DNA from: Tridacna crocea
Lineage: Eukaryota; Mollusca; Bivalvia; Cardiida; Cardiidae
Direction: 5' to 3'
DNA: 64,000 nt
Assembly: GCA_943736015.1 (NCBI GenBank)
Contig: OX031057.1
Coordinates: 59,168,001 to 59,232,000, forward strand
Part shown: positions 20,256 to 32,468 of the stretch, one piece after another
Layout of the letters: the number at the start of each line of letters is the position of its first letter
Numbering within the stretch: position 1 is the first letter of the stretch
Program-made: the position numbers and the translations under genes
The notes under the pieces: model-generated
What the model was told of the DNA's origin: nothing
The model's database searches: none
The model's input: only the letters and a program-made list of their open reading frames with translations

Positions 20256-20478
20256 ACCCATTACCACACAATCCCTACATTTGACGACCCTGAAAAAGAC
20301 GGCTTTAGAAAACATTGTGGGAAAAGGAGAAAATGCTGGTAACCAGCATTTTCTTCTTTTCCCACAATGTTTTCCACCCTTCACAAAACAAATATCAAAT
20401 TTTCAGTCACTTTCATTTTGTCGTCCACAAATGCTTTCAATTTGGACAAGCCTAAAATATTGTCGTCTGGTAATGAGT
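20256..20478. mobile_element. Family B palindromic MITE in FC1-FC2 intron
   Basis: A 223-bp copy with ends ACCCATTACC and GGTAATGAGT, TA flanks and a strong central hairpin near 20306-20374. Copies are at about 33235, 46230 and 59221 in the other modules. Confidence 0.8.
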
Positions 20479-20724
20479 TAAGCACTATACCATCAATTAA
20501 TATTGATGAACATGCTCAAGATCTCGTGTTACATAAGATATCAATACTTTCGCCATTCTATAATGATTTCAGTGCATTTGAATGTTATGAATAATTTGAC
20601 GGTTTCAGCAAAACTTTCAGGATTATATTTTATAATGAGAGAGAAAAGGTTGTTCTTTAGACTGTGTAATATCACTGGTGTTCAATTCGCAAAATTTTTC
20701 CTTAAATTTCAGTTGTCGACTTAC

Positions 20725-21005
20725 CGTTAAATATGGATCTAAAGACATCCACTTTCCAGCGCTGGTCTGATAGTCAATTGTAAACTTGTATACGCCTTCA
20801 TTTTGACCAAGCCCAAAACTGTATACTTTATCCACTCTAAGAACTGTGATTTCTACCGTAAATGTATTGGAAAACACGACTAGTCCATTTCCAGATACTC
20901 TCAGGTCTTCTTTGTACGGATTTAGTGAACTGTCACTTGTAATGTTGATATCCCCATTTCTAATTGTATTGTTATCATCCATCCCGTCTTGTTCAACACA
21001 TGGCG
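20725..21005 (-). CDS. exon FC1, module 1: N-terminal part of discoidin-like domain
   Basis: This 281-nt exon has acceptor TATTTTAATAG and perfect donor ACG|GTAAGT, phase 1 in and phase 0 out. It encodes (T)PCVEQDGMDDNNTIRNGD, then INITSDSSLNPYKEDLRVSG, NTFTVEITVLRVDKVYSFGL and ends GKWMSLDPYLT. The lone N-terminal Cys would pair with the GC of FC2, as in discoidin-type domains where one disulfide ties the termini. Further F5-8C-like features are SSSLN-type start, VEITV, a Gly/Asn turn, Y-FTIDY and GKW. Together FC1+FC2 make about 139 aa, close to the usual 140-150. Ligand-binding loops cannot be judged from sequence alone. Confidence 0.8.
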
Positions 21006-21108
21006 CTATTAAAATAGAAACGAGTAATGCTTCGTGAAAAAGTAAATTGTATAAAACTAACTTTTCCAAGAGTTTTGCATAAAGACATATTACAATGACC
21101 TGTCTTCA

Positions 21109-21112
<4 letters not shown>

Positions 21113-21157
<45 letters not shown>
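21113..21157. repeat. AG microsatellite
   Basis: About 22 GA dinucleotides just 5' (gene sense) of FC1. The length differs between units (near 34092, 47087 and 60079). Confidence 0.92.
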
Positions 21158-21159
<2 letters not shown>

Positions 21160-21337
21160 AGTTGCTTTCTTTTTTTATGTAATCATTACTTTCTCATCAA
21201 ATAAGAAGGTCATTCAAATGGGTTTGTTGTTTTTCTTATTAATCGTATAGCAAACGACAAAATTTTAGCACTGTCAAAATGTCAGCAATGTGTGGTATAA
21301 GGTTAAAGTGTTTTAAAATAAAAACTTCCTGGCTGTG

Positions 21338-21520
21338 TTATTCAGCGGGAAATATCAATTCAGTTTTAGGATTCACATTGAACCGATTTGATTGTTTATC
21401 ATTTATTCTGTCCCTATTTCGTGATACGTTTCCAAGTTTACAGAACTGAGGATACATATAAGATCTTCTATGGACTTTTTCTACACATGATTTTTCAAAG
21501 TATACTTTAGATAAGGACAT
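21338..21520 (-). other. 60-codon open frame in mucin-FC1 intron, unknown
   Basis: It begins MSLSKVYFEKSCVEKVHRRS and ends TELIFPAE before a stop. No recognised domain and no flanking splice signals of quality. With the two neighbouring frames it marks 21338-22168 as the least repeat-like part of the unit outside exons. Confidence 0.2.
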
Positions 21521-21703
21521 GACGTTTCAAATTGTGCTTGAGAAGCCGTGATAAAAAGCTCTAATACACATTAATAATGTTGATTCTCACAGTATTATAA
21601 AGTGTTGATTTGTCTGCTGAAGGATGCTGTGGCCTCGTCCAAAATATAGTCTGGTTTCTACAGTGTACTCAACCAATAGAATTCAGTATTGTACACAAGC
21701 ATG

Positions 21704-21856
21704 TTAAATAACCTCATAGTATCGAACATTTGTGAGACATTCTGTGACTGAAGGTCCTACGCGGAATACTGGCACCACCCCAGGCTCTTGCTGTGGTGCT
21801 ACAGGAGGAATGGAAACTGGTTCCTTAGCCCCAATGTGCGATGCCAGTGCAAGTTC
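21704..21856 (-). other. 50-codon open frame between stops, unknown
   Basis: It reads ELALASHIGAKEPVSIPPVA, then PQQEPGVVPVFRVGPS and ends RYYEVI. The composition looks protein-like, but there is no ATG or good acceptor (a stop precedes it), and the exact antisense frame is also open. It lies in the sense orientation within the mucin-FC1 intron. It could be a fragment of an inserted gene. Confidence 0.25.
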
Positions 21857-21985
21857 TTATTTGCCACTGAAGAGGGACACACTTGTTACTGAAGAGGTAT
21901 TTTGAAAAGTTTCGTCTTCCATACGTGACTTTTGAGGCTAACATAAGAAGGGACTTACGTAAATTTCATTAGACATTCAAACGAA

Positions 21986-22168
21986 TTGAATTTCATGCAA
22001 TGCATTTCCTTAGGCTTGTTCATGACTGTGTTTTGCATAAATAACAGGGAATTCTCTGTGGACCGTTATTTTGCGAAAAAGCTCTTGACTCCTGGAGTAC
22101 TTGACATAGTGCCACAACAAGGATATTACTACTATCAAGCTAAAGGAAACATCTATTTCAAGCCATGA
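21986..22168 (+). other. 60-codon open frame in mucin-FC1 intron, unknown
   Basis: It starts MNFMQCISLGLFMTVFC, a signal-peptide-like stretch, and ends GNIYFKP before TGA. AATAAA lies 15 bp after the stop. The frame is identical in all four units, but recent amplification explains that without selection. The opposite strand is also open over much of it. No family recognised; possibly a decayed terminal exon of an old insertion. Confidence 0.25.
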
Positions 22169-22783
22169 AATGTATCTAATGAAATAAACTAAAATGAATA
22201 TTTGTTCGTATTGGTATTTTTTGTTCCATGGTGTACTAAGATTTCCTTAACCTCCTTTTTTTGCCTATAAAGTTCTATAAAATGCCAAGCTTTCAATTTA
22301 ACTTAAAGACTAGGCTATTTACAAATTTTTTAGTATTGTGTGTGCGCTTTTCTTAATAACATTGATCTGAAGGTCTCTACGGAGAAATATTAAGGCAGTG
22401 GCCCCGTAATACTTCTAGTACAGCATGGCATAAAATTTCTTGACAGCTCATAGAGACAGTTCTATACAGATATAACACTTTTGCACATTTTCAACCGACC
22501 AGAAATTTCTTCGATATCTATCTTGAAATTATCTGTTGATACTTTTATCAGTTTCCAGAAAAAGGAGGTAGTAATCACATCCCTTTGCAATGAGAATATA
22601 GCAGTTTTAGATTTATAAATGATAATTCTAGGAAGGACAAAAAGGAAAAAGTGGCCCTGTGAAAGCAGTACAATAATACTCATTTTTAATTTTAGCAAAT
22701 TTTGTAGGATAGTATTACAATGTAAATGGCTGTTTTCTATTACGGGTCCACTACGTTAATGCATCCTAAAGGAGCTAATCTAA
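22169..22783. other. intron 3' of mucin exon, unit 1
   Basis: AT-rich, ending in an AAT/AAC microsatellite (22784-22807) that begins 11 bp beyond the mucin donor. A 78-codon minus frame at 22462-22698 has no recognisable features. Confidence 0.5.
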
Positions 22784-22818
22784 TAATAATAATAACAATA
22801 ATAATAAAAACTTATTAC

Positions 22819-23817
22819 TGGTAATTGTTTCTGTGATTGTAGAGGGCGAAGAGGAAGATGGGGTTGTAGCAGAATATGGTGATGTCACTGTAGTTGGTGT
22901 TGTCGCTGTTGTGGGTGATGTAGCCGTTGACGCCGTTGTCACTGTTGTAGGTGATGTAGCCGTTGACGTTGTTGTCACTGTTGTCGGTGATGTAGCAGTT
23001 GACGCCGTTGTCACTGTTGTCGGTGATGTAGCCGTTGACGCCGTTGTCACTGTTGTCGGGGATGTAGCCGTTGATGGTGTTGTCACTGTTGTGGCTGATG
23101 TAGCAGTTGACGCCGTTGTCACTGTTGTCGGAGATGTAGCCGTTGACGGTGTTGTCACTGTTGTCGGTGATGTAGCCGTTGACGCCGTTGTCACTGTTGT
23201 CGGTGATGTAGCAGTTGACGGTGTTGTCACTGTTGTGGAAGATGTAATCGTTGACGCCGTTGTCACTGTTGTCGGTGATGTAGCCGTTGAGGGTGTTGTC
23301 CCTGTTGTCGGTGATGTAGTCGTTGACGATGTTGTCGGTGACGTAACCGTTGACGCTGTCGTCACTGTTGTCGGTGACGTAGCTGTTGACGCTGTCGTCA
23401 CTGGTGTCGGTGACGTAGCCGTTGAGGGTGTCGTCACCGTTGTGGGAGATGTAACCGTTGACGCAGTTGTCACCGTTGTCGTTGATGTAGCCGTTGACGG
23501 TGTAGTCGCGGTTGTCGGTGATGTAACCGTTGACTGTGTTGTCGCTGTTGTCGGCGATGTAGCCGTTGACGATGTTGTCGGCGATGTAGCCGTTGACGCT
23601 GTTGTCACTGTTGTCGGTGATGTAGCCGTTGAGGGTGTTGTCACTGTTGTGGGAGATGTAACCGTTGACGGCGTTGTCACTGTTGTCGGTGACGTAGCCG
23701 TTGACGCTGTTGTCACTGTTGTGGGAGATGTAGCCGTTGACAGTGTAGTCACTGCTGTTGAAGATGTTGTTGATGAAGTTGTTGTCACTGCTGTGGTGGT
23801 TCCAGTTGTTGTAATTT
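22819..23817 (-). CDS. exon: Thr/Ser/Pro mucin domain, module 1
   Basis: This is a 999-nt phase 1-1 exon with acceptor ACTTAACAG and donor A|GTAATA (weak at +5, but the only phase-1 donor before the stops). It encodes about 333 residues: a non-repetitive Thr-rich start (ITTTGTTTAVTTTSS), roughly 25 copies of a 12-residue repeat of the type TATSPTTVTTAS (36-bp minisatellite), and an end SPYSATTPSSSSPSTITETI. Nearly every repeat has five or more Thr/Ser next to Pro, typical of heavily O-glycosylated mucin. The split codon A+CG with FC1 gives Thr. Open-frame read-through beyond the donor runs into an AAT microsatellite read as poly-Leu, which is intronic. Confidence 0.85.
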
Positions 23818-24356
23818 CTGTTAAGTATGAAATGTCAAATTGTTATCATGTAATACAATAAGCCGAATTACAAATTCTATTCTTATCTTTGCATAATCGC
23901 TTTACCTATTTGAAATTAAATTGGACATACACGACTTCATACCTTACTAATAAATAAACAGCTGGAGATTTGCTGCAAAAGTTTTAGCAGAAAGGGAATC
24001 ACTGCTTCTGTTGCACTGTTTTCAAATCGGCCGAATATCCAAGGATAATAGTATTTGCAAGGAATTTTAGCAGGAAAATAGCTGAATAATTAGGTTACAT
24101 TTTCGATTTTGGCTGAAAGTAATGTAATTGTGATGTTGATTTTGTAAAAGCTCTATGACTTTTTTGTACTGCCACTACCACTTTTAACCCTTGACCACAA
24201 AACCTTGCCTTTTAACTCTGACAAAGAAAACCTGTGAAAAACTTGTGGAAAGAGGAGAAAATGCCGATGACCTGCATTTTCCCTTTTCTAGCTATGTTTT
24301 CAACCCTCTCACACACAGGTCTCGACATTTGACCAACATTTGATTTTTCATCTATA

Positions 24357-24581
24357 ACTCATTACCAAACAACAAAATTTTAGGTCTGACCAAATTGAAT
24401 GCATTTGCAGACTAGAAAATAAAAGTGACTGAAAATTTGCATTTTGTTTTGTGAAGGATAGAAAAACATTGTGGGAAAAAGAGAAAATGCGGGTTACCAG
24501 CATTTTCTCCTCTTCCCATAATATTTTCTAAAGGCTTTTTTTCTCAGGGGGGTCAAAAGTAGGGATTGTGTGGTAAAGGGT
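24357..24581. mobile_element. Family B MITE with empty site in unit 1
   Basis: A 225-bp copy between TA dinucleotides (24355-24356 and 24582-24583). Unit 1 reads TCTATAAATACTC straight through at the matching place (9131-9143), which defines the borders and the TA target. The same insertion is present at 37341-37565, 50340-50564 and 63318-63542. Confidence 0.88.
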
Positions 24582-24959
24582 TAAATACTCTCAATTTGGA
24601 CGAGTCTAAAATTTCATATCGTATCGTATCCTATCGTATGACGAACTAATGAGTTGTTTCAAGTAGATAATGAAATGTCTCTTGTCCCATATGCTATTAT
24701 TGGACAGAAAATTTTGCCTCCCGAGTGTACATACATTTTTTTCCCCAACGATTTGACCCAGTGATCTACTTTTAGACCCAACCTAACCCATTTTCAGCTC
24801 AAGTAAAATACCACAAAGACAAACATTCTTGCCAACTTTCATGCAGATCAGAAACGTTTGATAAGGTGACTTAATTTTTGATCCCAAAATAAGAAATATA
24901 GTGGTAAGATAATTGAAACACTTTTGCTAGTGGAAAAAAAAAATTGCTAGATCTAGTGA

Positions 24960-24982
24960 CAAAAAAAAAAAAAAAAAAAAAA
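24960..24982. repeat. poly-A tract, length-variable between units
   Basis: An A run of about 22 following GATCTAGTGAC. Other copies near 37944, 50943 and 63921 differ in length. Unit 1 lacks it at the matching place (about 9625). Confidence 0.85.
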
Positions 24983-25571
24983 TCCCAAACACATTTTATC
25001 GGTTTTGCGATATTCTTCTCGATGCCACTGAAGTATATCATAATGCAAACAGTAGAGTTCAACAAATAATAATAATAGTAATATTATTATTGCCAGATTT
25101 TTTCCGCGTTAGTTTGAATATTTTGCATTATTATGTATTTTATTTTCGCATTCTAAAGCGTTTTTTTTTTGCGTTATATGCACTTTTTCGCATTATCACA
25201 TCTTTAAATTTGTTATTAGATCTACTTGTATTTGAATTTTTTTTATCTTCAAACTGATCCTTGTAAACTTTCGTGATATAGCACTAGAGAATTGTAATAA
25301 AAGTTGGGCTATCATTGCTATTCACATATTTCTGGACACAGGATAAACATAAGAAATGTAAGAAACTGTTCAAGCTCTCATCCTCCTCTATCACGATTAA
25401 AATGCTGTCCCCAAACCTGAAAGAGCTACTTTTATAAAACCAAATGCTACGTGTAGAAACAAGAAAAATAGGAAGAATAAAATCTTATTAGTTGTACGGT
25501 CAGGTGGCAGGGGACTTGGAAACTTGTTCACGGATGTGATGAATAATGTCGCCCCGAGCCGAAGGCGAATC

Positions 25572-25932
25572 TATTATGCTGCAAAGTTTTACTATTCCAA
25601 CGTGTGTTAAGCTAAATTTACCTGTTTTTTGGTTTCAAAAAATGAGTACGCTGACGAAGTAGAATTTCCCTTCTGAGTGCCCCAATTCAATGAAAACTGA
25701 CGTCACTGGGAACTGACGTCACTAAAATCTTGGTAAAACGTGTAGTTTGGTGCATGATCTTGATGTTAATCTTGATCGACGCCGGGATTTTCGATATTGT
25801 GTTGAAAGTGTAGCCATATACGGGGCTCCCAAAAGGGAAACTGCCTTACGTTCGCCAGGGTACATGTTATGTATGTTCAGGACATAAATCATTATCCAAT
25901 CAGATCACGAGAAATGTCTTTGCAGTATAATA
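25572..25932. mobile_element. Family K MITE, unit 2 copy (empty site of foldback element)
   Basis: A 361-bp copy with both terminal repeats intact and the pre-insertion site near 25842. Matching copies sit at 38560-38920 and 51552-51912. Confidence 0.75.
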
Positions 25933-28900
25933 AGAATTCTTTTTCTGTATTCAACTTTCAATACCCATGTGATGCAGGCACTTCAGTCTTTTACCAAAGA
26001 ATTAACCCATTACCACACAATCCCTACTTTTGACGCCCCTGAGAAAGAAGCCTTTTGAAAACACTTTGGGAAAACATAGTGTTTTCTATCCTTCTCAGAA
26101 CAAATTTCAATTTTTCAGTCATTTTTATTTTGTCGTCTGCAAATGCTTTCAATTTGAACCAGTCTAAAATTTTGTCGTGTGGTAAAGAGTTCAACAATTA
26201 GAGTTCTCCAAATTAAAAGAATATGCTGACAGCAAATAACATGTAACTCAAAAAATGTGAAGTGTTTATAGAATGGCGGAAAACATGGTAGAAAGCCGAG
26301 AAAATGCTGGTGACACTTTCCTACAATGTTTTCCAAAGTCTTTCTCTCTCTTAAATTTCTAATCGAATAACTCTCTCTGATTCACTCGCAAAATCCACCA
26401 GTATTAAATGCCATTAACCACAAAATGAACTAAATAAGTATATTTCAACTAGCCAAAAGTCTGTTCTATTATTCTATTCTATTCTTTGCAAAATGGAAAG
26501 TGAAATGGATATTTAGCCATGCACTTTAAAAAGGAATTTTATGCATTTGCAAGAAATATCGGCCCAAGTCAGCCTAAGCAGTCCGAGCAGCATGACCTGT
26601 ATCGAAATATTTTGGTAAACTTTTTGCGTGTCTATGGACCAATCTATCCTAGTATTCAGTAGATTGTTACACAAAATTGATTGTATGGGTCAGAAATTAT
26701 CTGATGACTTGCCTTATAATTATAAAGTATTGCTAAGATGCGTTTAAACTCCCTCCACCCACCCCCTTTGCCAGTGCAGGGCTCAAATAGCCTACAACTC
26801 GCGTAAACGGACATTCGTAAATTTGCGTAAGGTGTCGTCTCGGATCAGCCTCCGCACAGGCTTATCCGAAAGGACACTTTCTGTTTTTAAGTAATTTTCT
26901 GTTTTGCGCTAGCATATCGAAGAACAAAATCTAATGTAGTCGTAAAGTGCCGTCTCGGATCAGCCAGCGCAGTCCGCAGAGGGTGATCCCAGATGGCACT
27001 TTATGACAGTTGAGGCAAATGTCAGCATGCCCCTTTCGCGTGTTGCAAGCTGAATAAATATGCTATTTGTCTATCTTTCTCTATACAAACTAAATCACTA
27101 TTCTCTACCTTGACACTATTCTAGACTAGATTTAAGACTCAGTCGTATGGAATACAGTTGCAGACGACAAACTTACTGTGACTCGAATGTGCGATTTGTC
27201 AATAAATGTATTTATTATATACCTAGCAGTGAAATCCTGGAGTTTCCCAGTGTAATAAATTTTGATATCATCACTAGCGACGATATCAACTTTCACTTTC
27301 ATTTCCTGCCGTAATTTAGGAACTACTTTTTTTTTCATTAAGCACTTATAGATAGTGTTAATTGTAAGTTCTATATTTTCAACGAGTAGTCCCGTTTTGT
27401 TCTTTTAAATTATGTATTCATCCGCACCATGTCCCTGACGTTTTTTTCTCTATCCAAAGTATTGATTTCGACTTTCAAACGAAACATTAAAAATAATAAT
27501 TTCAAAAAGGTGTATAATAAATAGAATAATCAACTGGTTATTTTTTATATGAAAAATATCTCTTTCGGATGGGTGGTAAGGCGTTAAAAAAACTCGTGCT
27601 GCGCACTCGTTTTTTAACGCCTAACAACGCATCCTCGTGAGATATTTTTCATATAGAAATATGCAGTTGATTATCCTCTATAGAATATATTGTTAGAAAA
27701 CTAGATAATGATATGTAGTACTCTGGTCTATCCACTGATTTAACTCATTACCAAACAACAATATTTTTGGCTTGTCCAAATCGAAAGTGTTTGCAGACGA
27801 CAAAATAAAAGTGACTGAAAATTTGAAATTTGTTTTGTGAAGGTTAGAAAACATTGTGGGAAAAGGAGAAAATGCTGGTGACCAGCACTTTCTCCTTTTC
27901 CCACAATGTTTTCTATAGGCGTCTTTCTCAGGGGCGCCAAAGGTAGGGATTGTGTGTTAATGGGTTAAATGTATAGGCTGTGTTTGTATAAGGGGACACT
28001 TATACTGCCTTGCTATAGCGCAAGCTATACATTTATATCAATCTGTGGGAAAGACTAGAGTACTACAGATAATAAACAGCATTTACTCTATTTCTGGGTG
28101 GCATTTCCAAAACGTCTTCATCAACAAGGAAACACACAACTATTTGCTAAAGGGTCAAACCAAATGGCTATTCTACATTATAAATTATCAAAATTCTAGT
28201 CTATTCTCTATCCTCTTCGCAAACCAAGGCTGACGATTCACTACGCTACTCCACCCTCATCTTCGCGAGCCAAGTTTACGATCACTACGTGGATCTTACC
28301 TTGGCTGATTGAGCCCGATTTCGAGATTCCTTCTATGAGCCCTCTATTGGATGCTGGTTATTACGCCCCTTTACATCATATTTCTAAAAGCAAATGAAGT
28401 ATCGTTTTACAAACTGCTTACGATTACACAAGAAGCGATAAGCAGACATCCACGTAAGTTTCCATGTTTTACCTTTTATTCAAAAGGTAGAGACCTTGTT
28501 CTATTTTTATCAAAGATGAAATGCTACGAGCGATTTCATTCGTTGCAGCTAGAGCTGGATGCATCCAATGAAAAAGCGTATCGGGTGAACGTAAAAATCA
28601 AGCTCGATCCGCCAAGGTAAGATCCACGTAGTGATAGTAAACTTGGCTCGAAAAGATGCTATACCCTTGGTGGATCAAGATTGATTTTTACATTCCCCCG
28701 ATACACTTTTTTATTGGATGCAGCCAGCTCCAACTACAACGAATGAAATCGCTAGTAGCATTTCATCTTTGATAAAAATAGAATGAGGTTGCGGCCTTTC
28801 GAATAGAAGGTAAACATGGAAACGCACGTCGATATCTGCCTATCGCTTCATGTTGAATAAATGTATTCGTAAGTGGTTTGTAAAATGATATTTCATTGGC

Positions 28901-31900
28901 TTTCAGAAATATTATGTAAAGGGGGGTATCAACCAGCATCCAATAGAAGGCGCATCGCAGGAATCTCGAAATCAGGTTTAATCAGCCAAGGTAAGATCCA
29001 CGTAGTGATCGTAACCTTGGCTCGCAAAGATGATTCTCTATCTTCATTTTGTACCAGTTCGTGGAGGTCTTGTGGGTCGTGTGGGTCTCCTTCTTGTGGT
29101 AGTTAATACAGTTGTAAGTGTTGGGTTCTCTGGTGTGGGTAAGGTTCCACTACTGCCTATACATACATACAAGCATTTTGGCTTTTTAAAGGGGAATTAA
29201 ACCTAATTACTTTTCTAAGATATCTCAACAAAGACTTCATTCTAATGCAAAGATGGTCTTAGACCTTTCGAAAAGAAAAACATCCCTGGTTTTTACGACC
29301 CTGGGATGAAAGCTTTTGAAAACTTTGTGAAAAAAGGAGAAAATGCAGGTAACCAGCATTTTCTTCTTTTCCACAATATTTTCAACCCCTTTGGAAACAA
29401 CTTTCAATTTTTGAGTTGCATTTATTTTGTCGTCTGCAAATGCTTTCAATTTGGACAAGTCTAAAATTTTGTCGTCTGGTAAAGAGTTAAGCTTACATAT
29501 ATGTAGAAATAAATGCCGAAAGCACAAAGAATTATCTTTTTGTGTGTGTGTTTTGTAGGCCTATTCAAATTTAAGAAAAACAAAATCTCCTAAAAATGTT
29601 GTTTTCTCGGGACTGTGAACTGTTTGCGATGGAAAAAGTAGTGCACATCGTCTTCGACGGCGTATTGGAGAAAACAGGTGCAATCCAACAAATATAATTG
29701 GAAAAGAGGTCTCACTTCAGATCTAATGTATTTTTTACGAATTCTTGTGTGGATTACAGAGAACTTGCGTTGCACAAAGAAGAAATAGCGTAAAACTACG
29801 AACACTTTTCTTTGAACTTAAAGTTTTCGCGGGAAAAAAATTTATGAAAATAGTCAATTTTATAGTTCGAGAATGATAACTCTGCTACTATAATTTGAGA
29901 ACCTGAAAAGAATACCATCAGATTAAGTGAAAATGTTTGACTCAAGAAATAATTTTCTTTCTAACATGGTTAATCGTTCAATAAAGCACATCTGTGAGTT
30001 ACGAGGAAAATAAAATCCACGAGTGCGATGGCCCGAGTGGGTTATCCATTGCGCCTCATAATTCACAATGTGGTTTATTGAACGTTCTAACATGACACCC
30101 GAATTCGGCTCTATAATCACAGTGCAAGGAAAGCGTGGTAAAATCTGCGACAATCAATGTAGAGTGACGTCATTCTGCATCAAGTGACGTCGTTCAATGA
30201 GTGAGTTATTCAATGGAACATAATCTTCATCCGCCTATTTACTCTAAGTTTGAACTTGTTTTCCTTTCATTAAGAATTTGTCATATTAGAATCGAAATAA
30301 TCTTCTTTCTATCGTGGGTTATCGTTAAATAAACCACGTTGTGAGTTATAAGGCGCAATGAGTAAACCACTGGGGCTATCGCCATCGTGGATTATCTATT
30401 GTGCCTCATAACTCACAACTGTGGTTTATTGAACGATAAACCACGATAGAAAGAAGATTATTTCTCAAACAAACCATGATAAAAAGATTATTTCGATTCT
30501 AACATGGCCAACTCTTTATCCAAGAGAAACAAGTTCAAACGTGGAGTGAAAACGCGGATGCAGATTATATGTCATTGAATAATGTATAAATTTTACAGAA
30601 TGACGTCACTCTATATAGAATGACGTCATCCTACATAGAATAACATGGATTTTACCACGGTTTCAATAAACTCTGAAGCCGAATTCACGCGTCAAGTTAG
30701 AATTAGGAAATAATTTTCTTTCTATCGTGGTTTATAGTTCAATAAACCATAGTTGTGAGTTATGAGGCACAATCAATAATCCACTTGGGCGATCACTAAC
30801 AGCCTTTGGTAATCAAAAAGGATGAACTTTCACGGTAAAAACAGAAAACATGTAGCTCTAGATCTATCAAGTACAAACTTATCTGCGGTTCTCGAAATGG
30901 TCAGCAACACGCAAAAAGGGGCATTCAGAAATTTGAGTCATCTCGGATCCGAGTACGCAGCTGGGGCAGGCTAATCCAAGACGGCACTTTCCTTTTTTAT
31001 GTAATTTTCTGTTTTGCGCAAGTCTTAAGAAGAACAAAATTTGATGTGGTCGTAAAGTGCCGTCTCGGATTAGCCTGGACGGACTACGCAGGCTGTTCCA
31101 AGACGACACTTTACGCAAACGTCCGAATGCTCCTTTTAGCATGTTGAAGGCCAAATGATATATGAAAACAGCTCAGGGGAGACAAGTCAAAGTTATTCTT
31201 CCACCTCGTCAATTCCTTCCTGAATAATATCTCATCGGCCATACCTTATCTTATATCAGAAATGTCCTGCAACACGGGAAAAGGGGCATTCGGACATTTA
31301 CGAAAAGTGTCGTATCGGATCATTCCGCTCAAGCTAATCCGAGACGACACTTTATTTTTTTTAAGTGATTTTCTGTTTTCTGCAAGTCTGCTGTAGCACA
31401 AAATCTGATGTAGCCGTAAAGTGCTGTCTCGGATTGGCCTGCATGGACTGAGCATGATGCTCTGAGACGACATCTTACGCATATGTCCGAATGCCCCCCT
31501 TTGCGTGTAGCAAGCAAAATATTGTTGTTATTGTTATTGTTGTTGATGATGATGTGGACTTGATTTATCGTCTGTAGAGATTTAATTAAGAAACAGTCTT
31601 CTTCCTATCGTGGTTTATCGTTCAATAAACCACAGTTGTGAGTTATGAGGCACAATAAATAATCCACGATGGCGATAGCCCGAGTGGTTTATTCATTGCG
31701 CCTAAAAACTCACAACGTGGTTTATTGAAAGATAGAAAGAAGATTATTTCGATTCTAATATGGCCAATTCTTAATGAAAGGAAAACAAGTTCAAAGTTAG
31801 AGTAAAAATGCGGATGAAAATTATGCTCCATTGAATAACTCACTCATTGAATGACGTCACTCGATATAGAATGACGTCACTCTACATGGATTGTCGCAGA

Positions 31901-32468
31901 TTTTACCACGCTTTCCTTGCACTGAGTTTATAGAGCCAAAGTCGCGTGCCGTGTTAGAATATTTAATTAGTCCATTCAGCCCATGATCTGTCAAAAAACA
32001 ACGACATCATGCATCTGCAAAAAGTATCGATTCTTATCAGCTCTCGCAGTCCGCGTAGGCTGAAATGGGTTAAGCGTTTTAACTATAGGTAAATATCCTG
32101 CACGTCGAAAAAGCATTCTACCCCACGATACAGTTGGTTGAGGGACAAAATTGATTTAATGTATCCATGCGATGACTTGCCAAGTACAATAAGCTACGGA
32201 GATGCGTTAATATCGTTAGCATTTACAGACGACAAAATAAATGTGACTGAAAAATTGAAATTTGGTTTGGGAAGGGTTAAAAAAATTGTGGGAAAAGGAG
32301 AAAATGCTGTTACCAGCACTTTCTCCTTTTCCCACAATGTTTTCAGAAGGTTTCTACCTCTGTTTCGTAAAAACCTGAGAGTTTTTGGTAACGGGTTACG
32401 CCCCTTTTTGACAGTGCATGGCTCAGTTCTATATTCCATCACTTTCATGAGAAACAAATCATATTTAC

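Larger units (their letters stand above)
8505..23817. repeat. large tandem unit 1 (15,313 bp, leftmost, carries foldback insertion)
   Basis: This is the first of four direct units, measured between successive mucin-exon acceptors. Removing the 2,359-bp transposon and one 6-bp target copy leaves 12,948 bp, the length class of the others. The left half (about 8505-18200) differs from the other units by many substitutions and indels. These include a triplicated 118-bp segment, absence of a MITE, and altered microsatellites. The right part (about 18200-23800) is nearly identical to them. Confidence 0.9.
23818..32468 (-). other. 8.65-kb transposon-rich intron of unit 2 (FC2 of module 2 to mucin of module 1)
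   Basis: The order of elements mirrors unit 1: Family B 24357-24581, poly-A 24960, Family K 25572-25932, Family B from 26005, Family H relic about 26516, Family C about 26793, Family F about 27204-27675, Family B about 27743, Family E about 28259-29032, Family B about 29265-29487, Family G about 29925-30770, two Family C about 30890-31515, Family G about 31590-31965. No additional exon was recognised. Confidence 0.7.

Noticed and set aside
20253..20480. TTAA-flanked (piggyBac-like) MITE interpretation of Family B
   Set aside because: TTAA appears in some flanks, but the empty site at 9131-9143 and the flanks of other copies support a TA target only.
22819..23817. CRISPR-like array of regular short repeats
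   Set aside because: The 36-bp period is head-to-tail coding repeat without unique spacers, in a eukaryotic exon.
22833..23861. 342-codon plus-strand open frame and its copies at 35808, 48807 and 61794
   Set aside because: Antisense shadow of the module mucin exons. The repeat lacks stops in both directions because of its composition.
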